Part shown: one piece after another, positions 18,763 through 28,530 of the stretch
How the letters are laid out: each line of letters starts with the position of its first letter
How positions within the stretch are numbered: position 1 is the first letter of the stretch
Source of the DNA: Asticcacaulis sp. YBE204
GTDB lineage: Bacteria; Pseudomonadota; Alphaproteobacteria; Caulobacterales; Caulobacteraceae
Length of the DNA stretch: 64,000 nucleotides
Direction: 5' to 3'
Assembly (NCBI RefSeq): GCF_000495855.1
Contig: NZ_AWGF01000005.1
Coordinates: 62,001 to 126,000, forward strand
Made by a program: the position numbers and the translations under genes
Notes under the pieces: model-generated
What the model was told of the DNA's origin: nothing
Databases searched by the model: none
The model's input: the letters and a program-made list of their open reading frames with translations, nothing else

Positions 18763-19806
18763 CTACGGTTTTTTGGTCGGGAAGCTAACGGTGCCGCGCT
18801 TGACGTCGATCGACCATTCGTGCGGTTCCGGCAGCCATAGCTTGCCCTTGCCGATCTCCAGCGGCATCCAAAGATAGCGGCTGTCCCACTGACTGTCGGG
18901 CTTCCACTGATCGCCCATGAAAACGATCGTCGTTTGTTTGCTGCCGACGACCTTCAGCAGCAAGGTGGATTGAGACTGATAGGTGTTGGTTTCAGGCGGC
19001 GCGATGTCCCTGAATTCGCTCCACGGCCCTTTGAGGGATTTTGCCGTCGCGTATTTGTTCGGATTGGTGCGCCAGCCCGTCAGGCCCGAGCCGAGCAGAT
19101 AATAAAGCCCGTCGTGATGCACCAGCGCCCCGCCTTCGATCGGGGCCTGAATGAACGCGGTCTCTTCGACGACGTCGAGATAGTCGTCGGATAGTCTGGC
19201 GATGAAGAAACCCTTGGTCGGACGAGCCTCGAAGATAAGGTAGGCAGTGCCGTCATCGTCGATAAACTGACCGATATCACGGCTTTCCTGACCCAAAGGC
19301 CGGAACGACCGCAGATAGGTATAGGGTCCGGTCATCTTGTCGGAGACGGCTACACCGATCCGCGCCAGCTTGTAGGCCATGTGCGGATTTGTCTCGTTAG
19401 GGTCGAGCGGGCCGTCGATGTGCATATACATCACGAATTTCTTTGTCCTGGCATTGTAAAACACCTTGGGTCGTTCCAGCACCCAGTTGGGACCAATATT
19501 CTCGGGGGCCGTCATGTCGATGGGCAGACCGCGAAACGTCCAGTTCATCAGGTCTTTGGACGAATAGCACGACACGTAGCGCCGTCCCGGCACGGCATTC
19601 TTCGGCCGGTACTCGCCAAACCAGTACCAGGTGTCGCCAACCTTGGTGATACCACCGCCGTGCGCATTAATATGCTCCCCCCGGTCATCCAGCCACAAAG
19701 CGCTGGGCGTGATACTGGTCGCCGCCTGTGCCGGGGCTGCGTGAACGGTCTGACCCGGCAGAGCCAGGGCGACGATGACAGCGGCGGCGGACAAAAGGGT
19801 TTTCAT
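18763..19806 (-). CDS. GH43 enzyme, exo-beta-1,3-galactanase-like (subfamily 24 type)
   Basis: Secreted beta-propeller glycosidase of 347 aa with signal peptide (LLSAAAVIVALALPGQTVHA). The sequence pattern INAHGGGITKVGDTWYWFGE, LERPKVFYN and EGGALVHHDGLYYLLGSGLTGW is that of GH43 exo-beta-1,3-galactanases, which act on type II arabinogalactan backbones. Like that subfamily, the usual catalytic-base Asp at the first blade is missing (the position reads NAHGGG), while Glu in LERPK and Glu in IEGGA are kept. It is the last gene of a minus-strand run GH43-GH42-GH42-GH43 behind TonB receptor 2; only 10 bp separate its stop from that of the convergent GH35 gene. Subfamily assignment is from motif memory. 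Confidence 0.85.
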   Translation of the reverse strand: MKTLLSAAAVIVALALPGQTVHAAPAQAATSITPSALWLDDRGEHINAHGGGITKVGDTWYWFGEYRPKNAVPGRRYVSCYSSKDLMNWTFRGLPIDMTAPENIGPNWVLERPKVFYNARTKKFVMYMHIDGPLDPNETNPHMAYKLARIGVAVSDKMTGPYTYLRSFRPLGQESRDIGQFIDDDGTAYLIFEARPTKGFFIARLSDDYLDVVEETAFIQAPIEGGALVHHDGLYYLLGSGLTGWRTNPNKYATAKSLKGPWSEFRDIAPPETNTYQSQSTLLLKVVGSKQTTIVFMGDQWKPDSQWDSRYLWMPLEIGKGKLWLPEPHEWSIDVKRGTVSFPTKKP

Positions 19807-19856
19807 GCGGCAGCCTTTCGTATCAGATGTGCCATGTAGCCCTGACCAGGGCCGGA

Positions 19857-21878
19857 TTATTCGAGGATATCGACGCCGTTCGCGCCCAGTTGAAGCTTGC
19901 CCGTCCAGGCCTTACCCGACAGGACGCCTTTTTTGGCCCCGTCGATGTCGATATCGACCGGTTTGCGATTGGTGTTGACGTAAAGAGTACGTCCCTCGAC
20001 GACACGGGCATAGACGCCTTCTGGTGTTACCGGTCCGCGCTTGATGCCGAGTTCCTTATAAAGGTACCGGTACAGCGGCTGAAGCACGGCGGGCTGGGAC
20101 TGGGTCGCCACATAGATCGCCCTGCCCTTGCCGAAACGATTTACCGTCACGACGGGCGGCGCGCCCTCGACATTGGTGAAACGCCCCAGAACCTGCGCAG
20201 TCGAGGGTTCGAGTAGCTCGTACGAATTGATCGTCGTGGTGAAGCCTGCGCCGTCGATCGTGCCGGTCAGCGGATCAAGGTTCTTGTCGAAAGCGTGGGT
20301 TTTCACACCAAAAACATCGGTGAGGAGCCCCGGCAGGGCCGTGTTATGCCATTGATTGGTCTCGCCCACCTTGGCCGATGAGGCGGTCATGACGACCGTG
20401 CCACCGCCTTTGACATAGGCGCGCACGGCCTCGGTTTCCGCTGTGTCCAGCATATATTCGCCCGCGACGACCACCAACTTGTAGCGTCTCAGATCTTCAT
20501 GCGCGAGGTTGATCACCGCCGCATCGACATTGTCGTTATAGAGCGGGTCGAAGGCGTTACGCTTTTGCGTCCCATACGGCGTGGTGTAGTAATCCTTGAC
20601 CTTCTCCGCCGCCAGCATCGACTCCCACGAACTGGACAGGGCGATCTCGGGCTTTACCTCGCGCGGGAAGCCCAGTTTTTGCAGGGTTTTGAAGTCACGA
20701 GCGAGCTTGCTCCATTCGTCGAGCTTCCACGACGGCGTGTTGTCGTGATCGAGCAAACCGAACAGAATCTGCTCCTCGCCGCCCAGATGGCTGTTCCACG
20801 TCCACGCCAAAACCCCCTGGCCACCATTCAGCAGACCGAGGACGGCAAGCATGGGCGAGCGACCTTTTTCGCCGTAATAGCCTTCTCGTCCCGCCTGAAA
20901 CTCATTGAACCAAACCGGTGCCATCATCCCGGCCTTGGCTTCCGCCGTCTGATAAGCACCATCCAGGACGTTGTTGGCATAATATCCGAAGGCACCGTGC
21001 GTAGCGTAGTTGCGGTAGGTCGAGGCCCAGTCGAAACCCAGACGCCCGTCGGGCCACAGGTTTGACAAGGCGGCTTTTTTCGGGGCGTATTGTTTGCGGA
21101 TGGCCTCGAGGTCTTTCAGCACATCGACCGCCGCGTCGCCCCAGAAGCGGCGGGTGTCCAGATAGCGTTCGGCGGGACTGGCAGCATCGGCCAGCCGGAT
21201 CTGATCCCAGTCACTGATATTGCGCGACCAGCGCTGGGTCGCCCAGGCTTTGTTCAGCGCATCGAGCGTACCATAGCGCGCCTTGAGCCAGACAATATAG
21301 CGCTGACGGTCGGCTTCGGAAAACGAGCGGTAGCCATTGCCCATTTCGTTATTATAACCGATGGCGATGACGGCGGGATGATTGCCGTAGCGCTTCATGA
21401 AGGTGTCGGCGAAGCGGTGCAGCAGACGGCGATAATCTGGGTCGGCGATATTGACCATGTACCGCCGAGACGGATACTGAGTCGTGCCGTCCTCCTTGAC
21501 GATATTGGCACCGGGATATTCGTAGTGCAGCCACTGCGGCGCAATAGAACCGCTGATGTCGAGCACGACTTTGATCCCGGCGGCCTGCATCTGATCCATC
21601 ACGGAATCGAAGGCATCGAAGGTAAAGACTCCGTTTTTGGGTTCGTAATAGTCCCACGATAGGTCACCCATACGCACGACTTGGAGGCCCGCCTTTTTCA
21701 TGAGGGCGATATCGAGCTTGATCTCTTCCGGCGACCGGTCGACCGGCTGATAATTGACACCGACGAACAACTGTCCCTGTCCGGCCCAGTCGGCGCGAGT
21801 TTTCGCCTCCTGCGCCATGACGGGGACGGCAGCGGCCATAAGCGCGACCGTGGCGAACATCAATGCTTTCAGTTTCAT
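19857..21878 (-). CDS. GH42 beta-galactosidase (tandem copy 1)
   Basis: Beta-galactosidase of family GH42, 673 aa. A signal peptide (LKALMFATVALMAAAVPVMAQ) is followed by the barrel with acid/base Glu178 in AIGYNNEMGNGY and nucleophile Glu in PVWFNEFQAGREGYYG, then the trimerisation domain (VVVAGEYMLDTAETEAVRAY) and C-terminal beta domain. GH42 enzymes are more often cytoplasmic; an exported form fits periplasmic trimming of galacto-oligosaccharides. The ATG has AGGA upstream. It is closely similar over its entire length to the next gene upstream, a clear tandem duplication, including the same leader residues and the same end SGKAWTGKLQLGANGVDILE. Confidence 0.92.
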   Translation of the reverse strand: MKLKALMFATVALMAAAVPVMAQEAKTRADWAGQGQLFVGVNYQPVDRSPEEIKLDIALMKKAGLQVVRMGDLSWDYYEPKNGVFTFDAFDSVMDQMQAAGIKVVLDISGSIAPQWLHYEYPGANIVKEDGTTQYPSRRYMVNIADPDYRRLLHRFADTFMKRYGNHPAVIAIGYNNEMGNGYRSFSEADRQRYIVWLKARYGTLDALNKAWATQRWSRNISDWDQIRLADAASPAERYLDTRRFWGDAAVDVLKDLEAIRKQYAPKKAALSNLWPDGRLGFDWASTYRNYATHGAFGYYANNVLDGAYQTAEAKAGMMAPVWFNEFQAGREGYYGEKGRSPMLAVLGLLNGGQGVLAWTWNSHLGGEEQILFGLLDHDNTPSWKLDEWSKLARDFKTLQKLGFPREVKPEIALSSSWESMLAAEKVKDYYTTPYGTQKRNAFDPLYNDNVDAAVINLAHEDLRRYKLVVVAGEYMLDTAETEAVRAYVKGGGTVVMTASSAKVGETNQWHNTALPGLLTDVFGVKTHAFDKNLDPLTGTIDGAGFTTTINSYELLEPSTAQVLGRFTNVEGAPPVVTVNRFGKGRAIYVATQSQPAVLQPLYRYLYKELGIKRGPVTPEGVYARVVEGRTLYVNTNRKPVDIDIDGAKKGVLSGKAWTGKLQLGANGVDILE

Positions 21879-21941
21879 TTCCTATCCTTCAACGGCTTCA
21901 TTAATGCGGTATAAACGGCTGATACCTGTTGAACCCGATAC

Positions 21942-23990
21942 CTATTCGAGGACGTCCACCCCAAGACTTGGGAGTTGCACCTTGCCGGTCCAGCTTTTTC
22001 CGGACAGCACACCTTTTTTATCGCCCTGAATCTCGACCTCTACGGTCTTGCGATTGGTGTTGACATAAAGCGTGCGACCATCGACGACGCGGGCAAAAAC
22101 GCCTTCCGGCGTGACCGGTCCGCGCTTGATGCCAAGTTCCTTATAAAGATAACGATATAGGGGCTGGAGCACGGCAGTTTGGGATTGGGTCGCCACATAG
22201 ATCGCCCGACCCTTGCCAAAACGGTTGATGGTGACGACCGGCGGTGCACCTTCGACGTTTGAGAAGCGCGCGAAAACCTGTGCGCTCGTCGGCTCCAGCA
22301 CCTCGTAGTAGTTGTTTGTGGTTTTGAACTCGACGCCGTTTATGGTGCCGGTCAGCGACGTCGGGTGGGTGTAGAATTCCTGCGTTCTTATGCCGAAAAC
22401 GTCGCTCAACCGTCCTGGCAAATCGGTATTGTGGAACTGGTTGTTTTCGTTGACCTTGTCGGACAGGCCCGTCATCACAACCGTGCCGCCTTCGCTGACA
22501 TATTTGCGTACGGCGTCGGTCGCGGCCTTCTCCATCAGATATTCGCCAGGAATGACCAGCAGCTTGTATCGGCTGAGGTCTTCGTGGGCGATGTTGATGA
22601 CGGCGACATCGAGGTTGTCATTATAGAGCGGCCCGAAGGCGTTGTACTTATGGTCGCGATAGGGCGTCGTGTAGTATTTGTTGATGCGCACACCCTCGGC
22701 TTCGCGACTGGCCGCCAGACGCGACTCCCACGAATAGGAAACCGCCACCTCGGGCTTAAGCTCACGAGGAAAGCCCAGCGTCTGCATGGTCTTGAACTCT
22801 TTCGAGATCATGCCCCATTCATCCAGCTTCCACGACGGGCGGTCATTGTGGTCGATCAGGCCGAAAATAATCTGCTCTTCCCCACCCAGGTGGCTGTTGA
22901 AGGTCCAGGCCAGCATTGCCTGACCCCCATTCAGCAGCCCGAAATAACCGAGCATGCGCGAACGGCCTTTCTCACCGTAAAATCCGAAATTCCCGGCTTG
23001 GAATTCGTTGAACCATACCGGGGTGGACATGCCGCCCTTCATCATCATGGTTTCAAAGGCGCCTGCGGTGACGTTACCCGCATAATAGCCGAAGGCTCCA
23101 TGCGTGGTGTATTGGCGATAGGTCGACAGATAATCGAAGCCCCGGCGCGCGGAATCGCTGAATAGGTTCGAAATCGCGGGTTTGGTCGGCGCGTTTTTCT
23201 TTCGCAGAGCTTCGAGGTCCTCCAGCACGCTAATCGAGGCGTCGGACCAGAACCGGCGCATATCGAGATAACGTTCATTGGGACCAACACCGGCCACGCT
23301 GGGGATACGTATCTGATCCCAGTCGGTGAGGGTTCGCGACCAGCGCTGCGTGGCCCACGCCTTGTTCAGCGCGGACAGATCACCGTATTTGGCTTTCAGC
23401 CATACGATAAACCGCTGGCGCGTCGGCTCCGAAAACGACATATAGCCATTACCGATTTCGTTATTGTATCCAATGGCGACGACGGCGGGATGGTTCCCAT
23501 AACGCTTGGTGAATATGTCGGCGAACCGGTGCAGCAGACGACGGTAATCGGGATCGCTTATGTCATCCATATAGCGTTCAGCGGGATAAAGCTTCGAGCC
23601 GTCCTCCTTGACGAGCGTCACGCCGGGATAGGCCTGATGCAGCCACTGCGGCGCAGGGGAGCCGCCAATATCGAGAAGCACCTTGATACCCGCAGCGTGC
23701 ATCTGATCCATGACCGAATCGAAGGCTTCGAAAGCGAACGCCCCCTCCTTCGGCTCGAAATAATCCCACGACAAATCGCCCAGACGCACGATCGTCAGGC
23801 CCGCCTTTTTCATATAGGCGATGTCCATCTTGACCTGCTCAGGCGAGCGATCGACCGGCTGGTAGCAAGTACCGACAAACAATTGCCCCTGTCCGGCCCA
23901 GTCGGCGCGGCTCTTCGCCTGCTGCGCGATCACTGGCGTGGTTGCCGAAACCAGCATCGCTGCGGCCAACATCAAAGCTTTCAGTTTCAT
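21942..23990 (-). CDS. GH42 beta-galactosidase (tandem copy 2)
   Basis: Second GH42 enzyme, 682 aa, collinear with its neighbour. Signal peptide LKALMLAAAMLVSATTPVIAQ, acid/base Glu in AIGYNNEIGNGY, nucleophile Glu in PVWFNEFQAGNFGFYG. It differs from copy 1 by small insertions (VAGVGPNERYLD, SREAEGVRINKYYTT) and many substitutions in substrate loops, so the pair may have diverged in linkage preference rather than be a dosage duplicate. The spacing to copy 1 is 63 bp and to the GH43 gene 42 bp, so all are likely on one transcript with TonB receptor 2. Confidence 0.92.
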   Translation of the reverse strand: MKLKALMLAAAMLVSATTPVIAQQAKSRADWAGQGQLFVGTCYQPVDRSPEQVKMDIAYMKKAGLTIVRLGDLSWDYFEPKEGAFAFEAFDSVMDQMHAAGIKVLLDIGGSPAPQWLHQAYPGVTLVKEDGSKLYPAERYMDDISDPDYRRLLHRFADIFTKRYGNHPAVVAIGYNNEIGNGYMSFSEPTRQRFIVWLKAKYGDLSALNKAWATQRWSRTLTDWDQIRIPSVAGVGPNERYLDMRRFWSDASISVLEDLEALRKKNAPTKPAISNLFSDSARRGFDYLSTYRQYTTHGAFGYYAGNVTAGAFETMMMKGGMSTPVWFNEFQAGNFGFYGEKGRSRMLGYFGLLNGGQAMLAWTFNSHLGGEEQIIFGLIDHNDRPSWKLDEWGMISKEFKTMQTLGFPRELKPEVAVSYSWESRLAASREAEGVRINKYYTTPYRDHKYNAFGPLYNDNLDVAVINIAHEDLSRYKLLVIPGEYLMEKAATDAVRKYVSEGGTVVMTGLSDKVNENNQFHNTDLPGRLSDVFGIRTQEFYTHPTSLTGTINGVEFKTTNNYYEVLEPTSAQVFARFSNVEGAPPVVTINRFGKGRAIYVATQSQTAVLQPLYRYLYKELGIKRGPVTPEGVFARVVDGRTLYVNTNRKTVEVEIQGDKKGVLSGKSWTGKVQLPSLGVDVLE

Positions 23991-24032
23991 ATCAATGTTT
24001 TCCGGTAAAAATCAAAATGGTTTGCCAAGACG

Positions 24033-25325
24033 TTACTTCGCAGACCTGGCGGTAGTCGGATGCTTTTTGGTCAAGGCCTTGGCCTCTGCGGCGGAAATCG
24101 GCAGGATGGCACCATGTTTGGGCAACGGAACGGGGAACTTGACCGGCACCACCTCCCACTTGGGCGTCTCAAGGCTCTTGGTCCGCAGCGCCACATAGGT
24201 CTTGTCAGGGATCCAGCGCTCCATCCACATGTAGTAGTAGTCGCCGTTGATATCGCCGGGGTTCGATTTGAACGTCAGGGGTGCTTCGGACTCATTGATC
24301 CCGGCCTTCGCCCCGATGCAGGAATCGACCCTGATCCAGGCCTCGCCCGGCGCGCGGAGATCTTTCGATTTCTCCTCGACGATGTCGTGGCAATTGTTGT
24401 TGGCCTTATCGATCGACTTGGTGAAACGGTAGTACCAGTCGCCGACCTTGGTCGCGGTCGAGTCGATCCGCCATTCGCCCGACTGCCAGATATAAGCTTC
24501 GGTGAAGGTCACGAAGTCGCGCGTCGTGGCGTACATCGGCGTGAAATAGTCGTTGTTATCGATCTTGGACGTCCAAAAGACGACATAGGCCCCGATCGAC
24601 TCGTCCCACACGGCCTCGGGCGCGTAGGTATTTTGTACGTTCGGCGGCGAGACGAGGACATCGCGCTGTTCGGACCAGTTGACCAGGTCGTGGGATTCCC
24701 ACACCTGAATATAGCGTTTGCGATCCGGCCCCTTGTCGCCTTTGAACCACTTCAGATCGGTCGCCATCAGGTAAAAGGTGTCGCCTTCGGGCGAACGAAC
24801 GATATAGGGATCGCGCAGACCTGTCGTGCCGATCGGCGACGTAAATACGGGCTTGCCGTTGTTCAGTTCCTGCCAGTCGAGCGCGGTATTGCCTTTGGAC
24901 AGGCTGAAGTGGATTTTTTCTTCGAGGAAGGTGAAGTGGACAAACAGATAGGCCTGATTGACCTCTTTCTTCGCCGCCTTGACGACCCGCACGGGAATAT
25001 CCCTGGTCGCCGTCGCTGTGCCTTTGCTGAGGGTCGCGCGCAGAACGACCATGGCGTCACGGCCCTTGGGACGGCTAACCTCACCGGTATTCGTCACGAG
25101 CTTTGCATTGCCCGAAGACCAGCTAATGGTTGCGCCGTTGAGAGATGTCGGCAGCGTCAGATTGCCACGGACGGCGTCGGCATTGACGACGATAAGGTCG
25201 GCAGCGATGGCTTTGAGCGCCGACTGATCGTCGATTTGCACAGCCGATGGCGACACTTGCGCCATCACCGGAAGAGTCATGGCCAAACAGGCAGCGGTGG
25301 CGAACATCAGAGGCTTCAGTGTCAT
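24033..25325 (-). CDS. GH43 enzyme with N-terminal bacterial Ig-like domain
   Basis: Secreted glycosidase, about 430 aa. The chosen start (25325) gives a signal peptide LKPLMFATAACLAMTLPVMAQ nearly identical to that of the adjacent GH42 genes; an ATG at 25334 is a close alternative and the frame is open further upstream. Residues about 30-125 form an atrophied Ig-like domain (LTLPTSLNGATISWSSGNAK, RDIPVRVV). The propeller follows with base Asp in GLRDPYIVRS, blade motif NTYAPEAVWDE, pKa Asp in WRIDSTATKVGDWYY and acid Glu in NESEAPLTFKS. An alpha-L-arabinofuranosidase or beta-galactosidase role is plausible. It follows TonB receptor 2 after a terminator-like hairpin, implying reduced expression relative to the receptor. 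Confidence 0.85.
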   Translation of the reverse strand: MTLKPLMFATAACLAMTLPVMAQVSPSAVQIDDQSALKAIAADLIVVNADAVRGNLTLPTSLNGATISWSSGNAKLVTNTGEVSRPKGRDAMVVLRATLSKGTATATRDIPVRVVKAAKKEVNQAYLFVHFTFLEEKIHFSLSKGNTALDWQELNNGKPVFTSPIGTTGLRDPYIVRSPEGDTFYLMATDLKWFKGDKGPDRKRYIQVWESHDLVNWSEQRDVLVSPPNVQNTYAPEAVWDESIGAYVVFWTSKIDNNDYFTPMYATTRDFVTFTEAYIWQSGEWRIDSTATKVGDWYYRFTKSIDKANNNCHDIVEEKSKDLRAPGEAWIRVDSCIGAKAGINESEAPLTFKSNPGDINGDYYYMWMERWIPDKTYVALRTKSLETPKWEVVPVKFPVPLPKHGAILPISAAEAKALTKKHPTTARSAK

Positions 25326-25365
25326 TCGGCTCATGCCTTTCAGGAGGGCCAAGAAGCGGCCCACT

Positions 25366-25404
25366 CGATATGAAAAGAGGCAGGCACTTTCGGAAGTGCC
25401 TGCC
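25366..25404 (-). terminator. Hairpin terminator or attenuator after TonB receptor 2
   Basis: Perfect 11-bp stem GGCAGGCACTT / AAGTGCCTGCC (25379-25404) with a 4-base loop; on the minus strand it runs into CTCTTTTCATA. The stem sequence closely resembles the terminator after receptor 1 (AGCAGGCACG). It lies between the receptor and the glycosidase genes, so partial read-through is likely. Confidence 0.75.
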
Positions 25405-25475
25405 AGTTCCGACCGGGGCTCAGGATCTCAGAGGAAACCGGTCGCGTAGTTGTCGGTTCGAAACCGATCCGACGC

Positions 25476-28451
25476 CTAGTACTTGTAGCTAACCCCCAGC
25501 ACGAACGACCGCCCGGAGTGGACGTACAGCAGCGTATCGTCGCGTTGTGAGTCTCGCCCGTATCGCAGGGGCTGGTCGGTCAGGTTCTGACCTTCGAACG
25601 TCACGCGGAGGTTCTTGTTGACGTTGTAGGCCATGCTGAAATCGACATTGGTCGAGCCGTCGACGATTGTGTAATCGTGGCCCTGTACGTCGCCGAGGAC
25701 GTTCAGCAGGTATTCCGAGCGGTGCGCCGCCGAAACCCGTGCCGAGAAGTTATCGTCTTCGTAGTAGAGCGTCAGATTGTACGCATCCGGCGACAGGCCC
25801 GTGAAGTTAGCGGTCTGTTGCAACAACTCATTGGCCGCCGTGTTGGGGTTATCGACGCGCGTGATGTAGGTGATCTTCGAGTCGACATGGGTGTAATTGG
25901 CCAGAACGCCAAACTTCTTCCAGACACCCGGCAGGAAGCTGAACGGCGCTTGCAGGCTGACTTCGAAGCCGTCAAGCGGACCGCCCGGCGTGTTGACCTT
26001 GCGGTTGACGACGACGGTCGTGCTGGGCAGCGTCGGACAGGCTGGCGTGCCGCCTGTGATAGAGCAGCCCTGACCCAGCAGGATCGAATCGGGCAGGCCC
26101 AGCGTCGAGAAGACCACACGCTCCGACACGCCCTGAATGAAGGTGTCGATGTCCTTGTGGAAGTAGCCGACCGACAACAGGGCGTTCGGGGCAAAATACC
26201 ACTCGGCCTGCAAGTCGTAGGTCGTAGCGCGGATCGGTTGCAGCAGGGCGTTACCGATCGTCACGGTCTGAATCTGCGAGTTCAGAGAGGTCGACGGTGC
26301 CAGATCCGTATATTCCGGGCGCGACAAGGTCTTGGACGCCGAGAAGCGCAGCAACAGATTCGATGGCAGTTCCGCGGTCACGTTCAGGGACGGCAGGGTG
26401 TCTTCATATTTGTTGTTGATGGTCGCCGGTGTCAGTGTGCCGTTGGCATTGACCAGAGCGAAGGAGGTCACATCGGTCTTGACGTGACGAACGCCGATAT
26501 TACCACGTACCGGCACCGAGAACAGGTCGTAGTTGAAATCACCCATCAGATAGACGGCATCGATCTTTTCATCGACCCCACGATTAACCTGCCCGAGGAT
26601 GTTGTATTGCGAGCCCGGGACCGCGGCACAATGGCATTCGATATCGAAGACCTTGAGGAACTTGTCGAGATCGACCGCCGTCCATGACGAGACGACACCC
26701 GTACCGCCCAGATCTTCGCCGAAGCCGGAAATCTGACGTGTCAGGCTCGATAGGGACACGCCAGCGGGCAAGGCCAGCCCGTTACCACCCGACCCCAGTT
26801 CGACGTTCGTCCAGGTATTCTGACGCGACGACAGTCCGCCACGTAGGGTAAAGTTGTCTGTGAAGTCGTAGCGCGCATTAAGCTCGGTCGTCTTCAGCGT
26901 GTTCTTAGTCTGGAGGAAGCGACCGACGAACTGACCGTGGAAGGTACCGTCGGCTTCCTGCGGCGCGAAGGTGAAGTTGGCCGGATTGGCGACGTCGATG
27001 CCGAAGTTCAGCGTCGGCACATTGCGATCACCGCGGAAATCGAACGAGAAGCCGTTCACGTTCGGCGCATCGAACTGCACGGTGGCGCGCATCGGCTCCT
27101 TGAGGTCCGAATAGGACGACCCGGTCAGGAAATCGACGCGGAACTTGTCGCTGAAGTCGTGGTGACCCGACAGAACATACTGCTGGAAATAGGTCGTATA
27201 TTTGTCGAGCAAGCCTTCGGTACGGATATCGACGGCGTTGAACTTGCCGTAATCCCAGCTTCCGGTGTCGGTGAAATGGGTTTCCAAGATGGAGGTCTGG
27301 GGCTTGCCGTTCGACTGAGCCATGCTGCGGCCAAACGAAATGGCCGAGATGTAGTTGTCGTAACGGTCGTTCTTGAACTCGCCAATCAGGGTGTCGAAGT
27401 TCAGTTCCGTCGTCGGGCTCGGGCGCCATTGCAAGGAGCCTGTGAAGCCCAAACGCTCATACTGGGTTACCGAACGACGGTAACGCGGAATACGCGGGGC
27501 GAACGCACCCGAACCCGCGGCCGGAGACGCGACGGTGCCGCCATAATCGTCTACGCGCGAAAAGACGCTGTTATATGCGGCCAGATTGGAGGTACGCGGT
27601 ACACCGACGCCGCAGTTCGTGGCGGTCACGCCCTTGACGGCGTCATTGGCAGGGCTTTGCGGCGTATAGCCGACGGGCGAACAGAAGCCGCCGTCGTTGC
27701 TGGCACTCAGCAGTTCGACCGCTTCGTAACCTTCTTCGGTCGCGGTACGCTTGGACCAGGCCAGCGACACCAAGGCACCGACTTCACCGAAACCGGTGGT
27801 CCAGCGGTTGGAGTAAAGACCGGTGTAACGCGGCTCGGTCTTACCCGACAGCGAGTTGTTAAAGGCTTGAACGCCGACGCTCAGAGCCTTGCCCTTGAAA
27901 TCGAACGGACGGGCGGTGCGCAGATCGACCGTGGCCCCAAGGCTGCCCTCTTCGATGGCGGCTTCGGAGGTTTTGCGCACCTCAAGGCTGTTGAACAGTT
28001 CCGAGGCGAAGACCGAGAAGTCGAAACCGCGGCCGCGGTTGGTCGAACCGTTGATGTCCGATGCGCCGGTGGCGGTCACACCTTCGATGCCGTTGATACG
28101 GACGCGGGTGAAGCCGGCATTGAGGCCGCGAACCGTGATTTGCTTGCCTTCGCCGCCGTCGCCGCGCGTCAGCGACACGCCCGGCACGCGTTGGAGGGAC
28201 TCGGCCAGATTGGCGTCGGGGAATTTGGCGATGTCTTCGGCCTTGATGACATCAACGATGCCGTCGGCCTTTTTCTTCACGTTAAGGGCGCTGGCCAGCG
28301 AGGCACGGAAGCCCTTCACGACAACAACGGTTTCGTCGCTGGAAGGCGCGGTCTCTGCTGTCTGGGCATGGCTTGTCGTCGCCGCCAGAAGGCCGGCGAT
28401 AACGAGCAGCGAAGGTTGTAAAAGGCGCCGGGATGGCGTGATTTTCGTCAT
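25476..28451 (-). CDS. TonB-dependent outer-membrane receptor 2
   Basis: Outer-membrane oligosaccharide transporter of 991 aa, a different branch from receptors 1 and 3. Start 28451 has AGGAGAGAGAA directly upstream and begins a signal peptide (LLQPSLLVIAGLLAATTSHAQ). The plug has VVVVKGFRASLASALNVKKK, DIAKFPDANLAESLQRVPGV and ITVRGLNAGFTRVRING, typical of the TIGR01782-type receptors common in Caulobacterales. The barrel ends in GRSFVLGVSYKY. It leads a probable operon with GH43, two GH42 and an exo-galactanase-like GH43, suggesting galactan fragments as substrate. Upstream genes on the same strand are the EF-hand protein, PL11 lyase and receptor 3. Confidence 0.93.
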   Translation of the reverse strand: MTKITPSRRLLQPSLLVIAGLLAATTSHAQTAETAPSSDETVVVVKGFRASLASALNVKKKADGIVDVIKAEDIAKFPDANLAESLQRVPGVSLTRGDGGEGKQITVRGLNAGFTRVRINGIEGVTATGASDINGSTNRGRGFDFSVFASELFNSLEVRKTSEAAIEEGSLGATVDLRTARPFDFKGKALSVGVQAFNNSLSGKTEPRYTGLYSNRWTTGFGEVGALVSLAWSKRTATEEGYEAVELLSASNDGGFCSPVGYTPQSPANDAVKGVTATNCGVGVPRTSNLAAYNSVFSRVDDYGGTVASPAAGSGAFAPRIPRYRRSVTQYERLGFTGSLQWRPSPTTELNFDTLIGEFKNDRYDNYISAISFGRSMAQSNGKPQTSILETHFTDTGSWDYGKFNAVDIRTEGLLDKYTTYFQQYVLSGHHDFSDKFRVDFLTGSSYSDLKEPMRATVQFDAPNVNGFSFDFRGDRNVPTLNFGIDVANPANFTFAPQEADGTFHGQFVGRFLQTKNTLKTTELNARYDFTDNFTLRGGLSSRQNTWTNVELGSGGNGLALPAGVSLSSLTRQISGFGEDLGGTGVVSSWTAVDLDKFLKVFDIECHCAAVPGSQYNILGQVNRGVDEKIDAVYLMGDFNYDLFSVPVRGNIGVRHVKTDVTSFALVNANGTLTPATINNKYEDTLPSLNVTAELPSNLLLRFSASKTLSRPEYTDLAPSTSLNSQIQTVTIGNALLQPIRATTYDLQAEWYFAPNALLSVGYFHKDIDTFIQGVSERVVFSTLGLPDSILLGQGCSITGGTPACPTLPSTTVVVNRKVNTPGGPLDGFEVSLQAPFSFLPGVWKKFGVLANYTHVDSKITYITRVDNPNTAANELLQQTANFTGLSPDAYNLTLYYEDDNFSARVSAAHRSEYLLNVLGDVQGHDYTIVDGSTNVDFSMAYNVNKNLRVTFEGQNLTDQPLRYGRDSQRDDTLLYVHSGRSFVLGVSYKY

Positions 28452-28530
28452 TTCTCTCTCCTGAATATCCCGGCTCACTTAGGGCCGGGATTTGGGTGCT
28501 TGATAGTCCCCTATGCCGCACTTTTTTATA

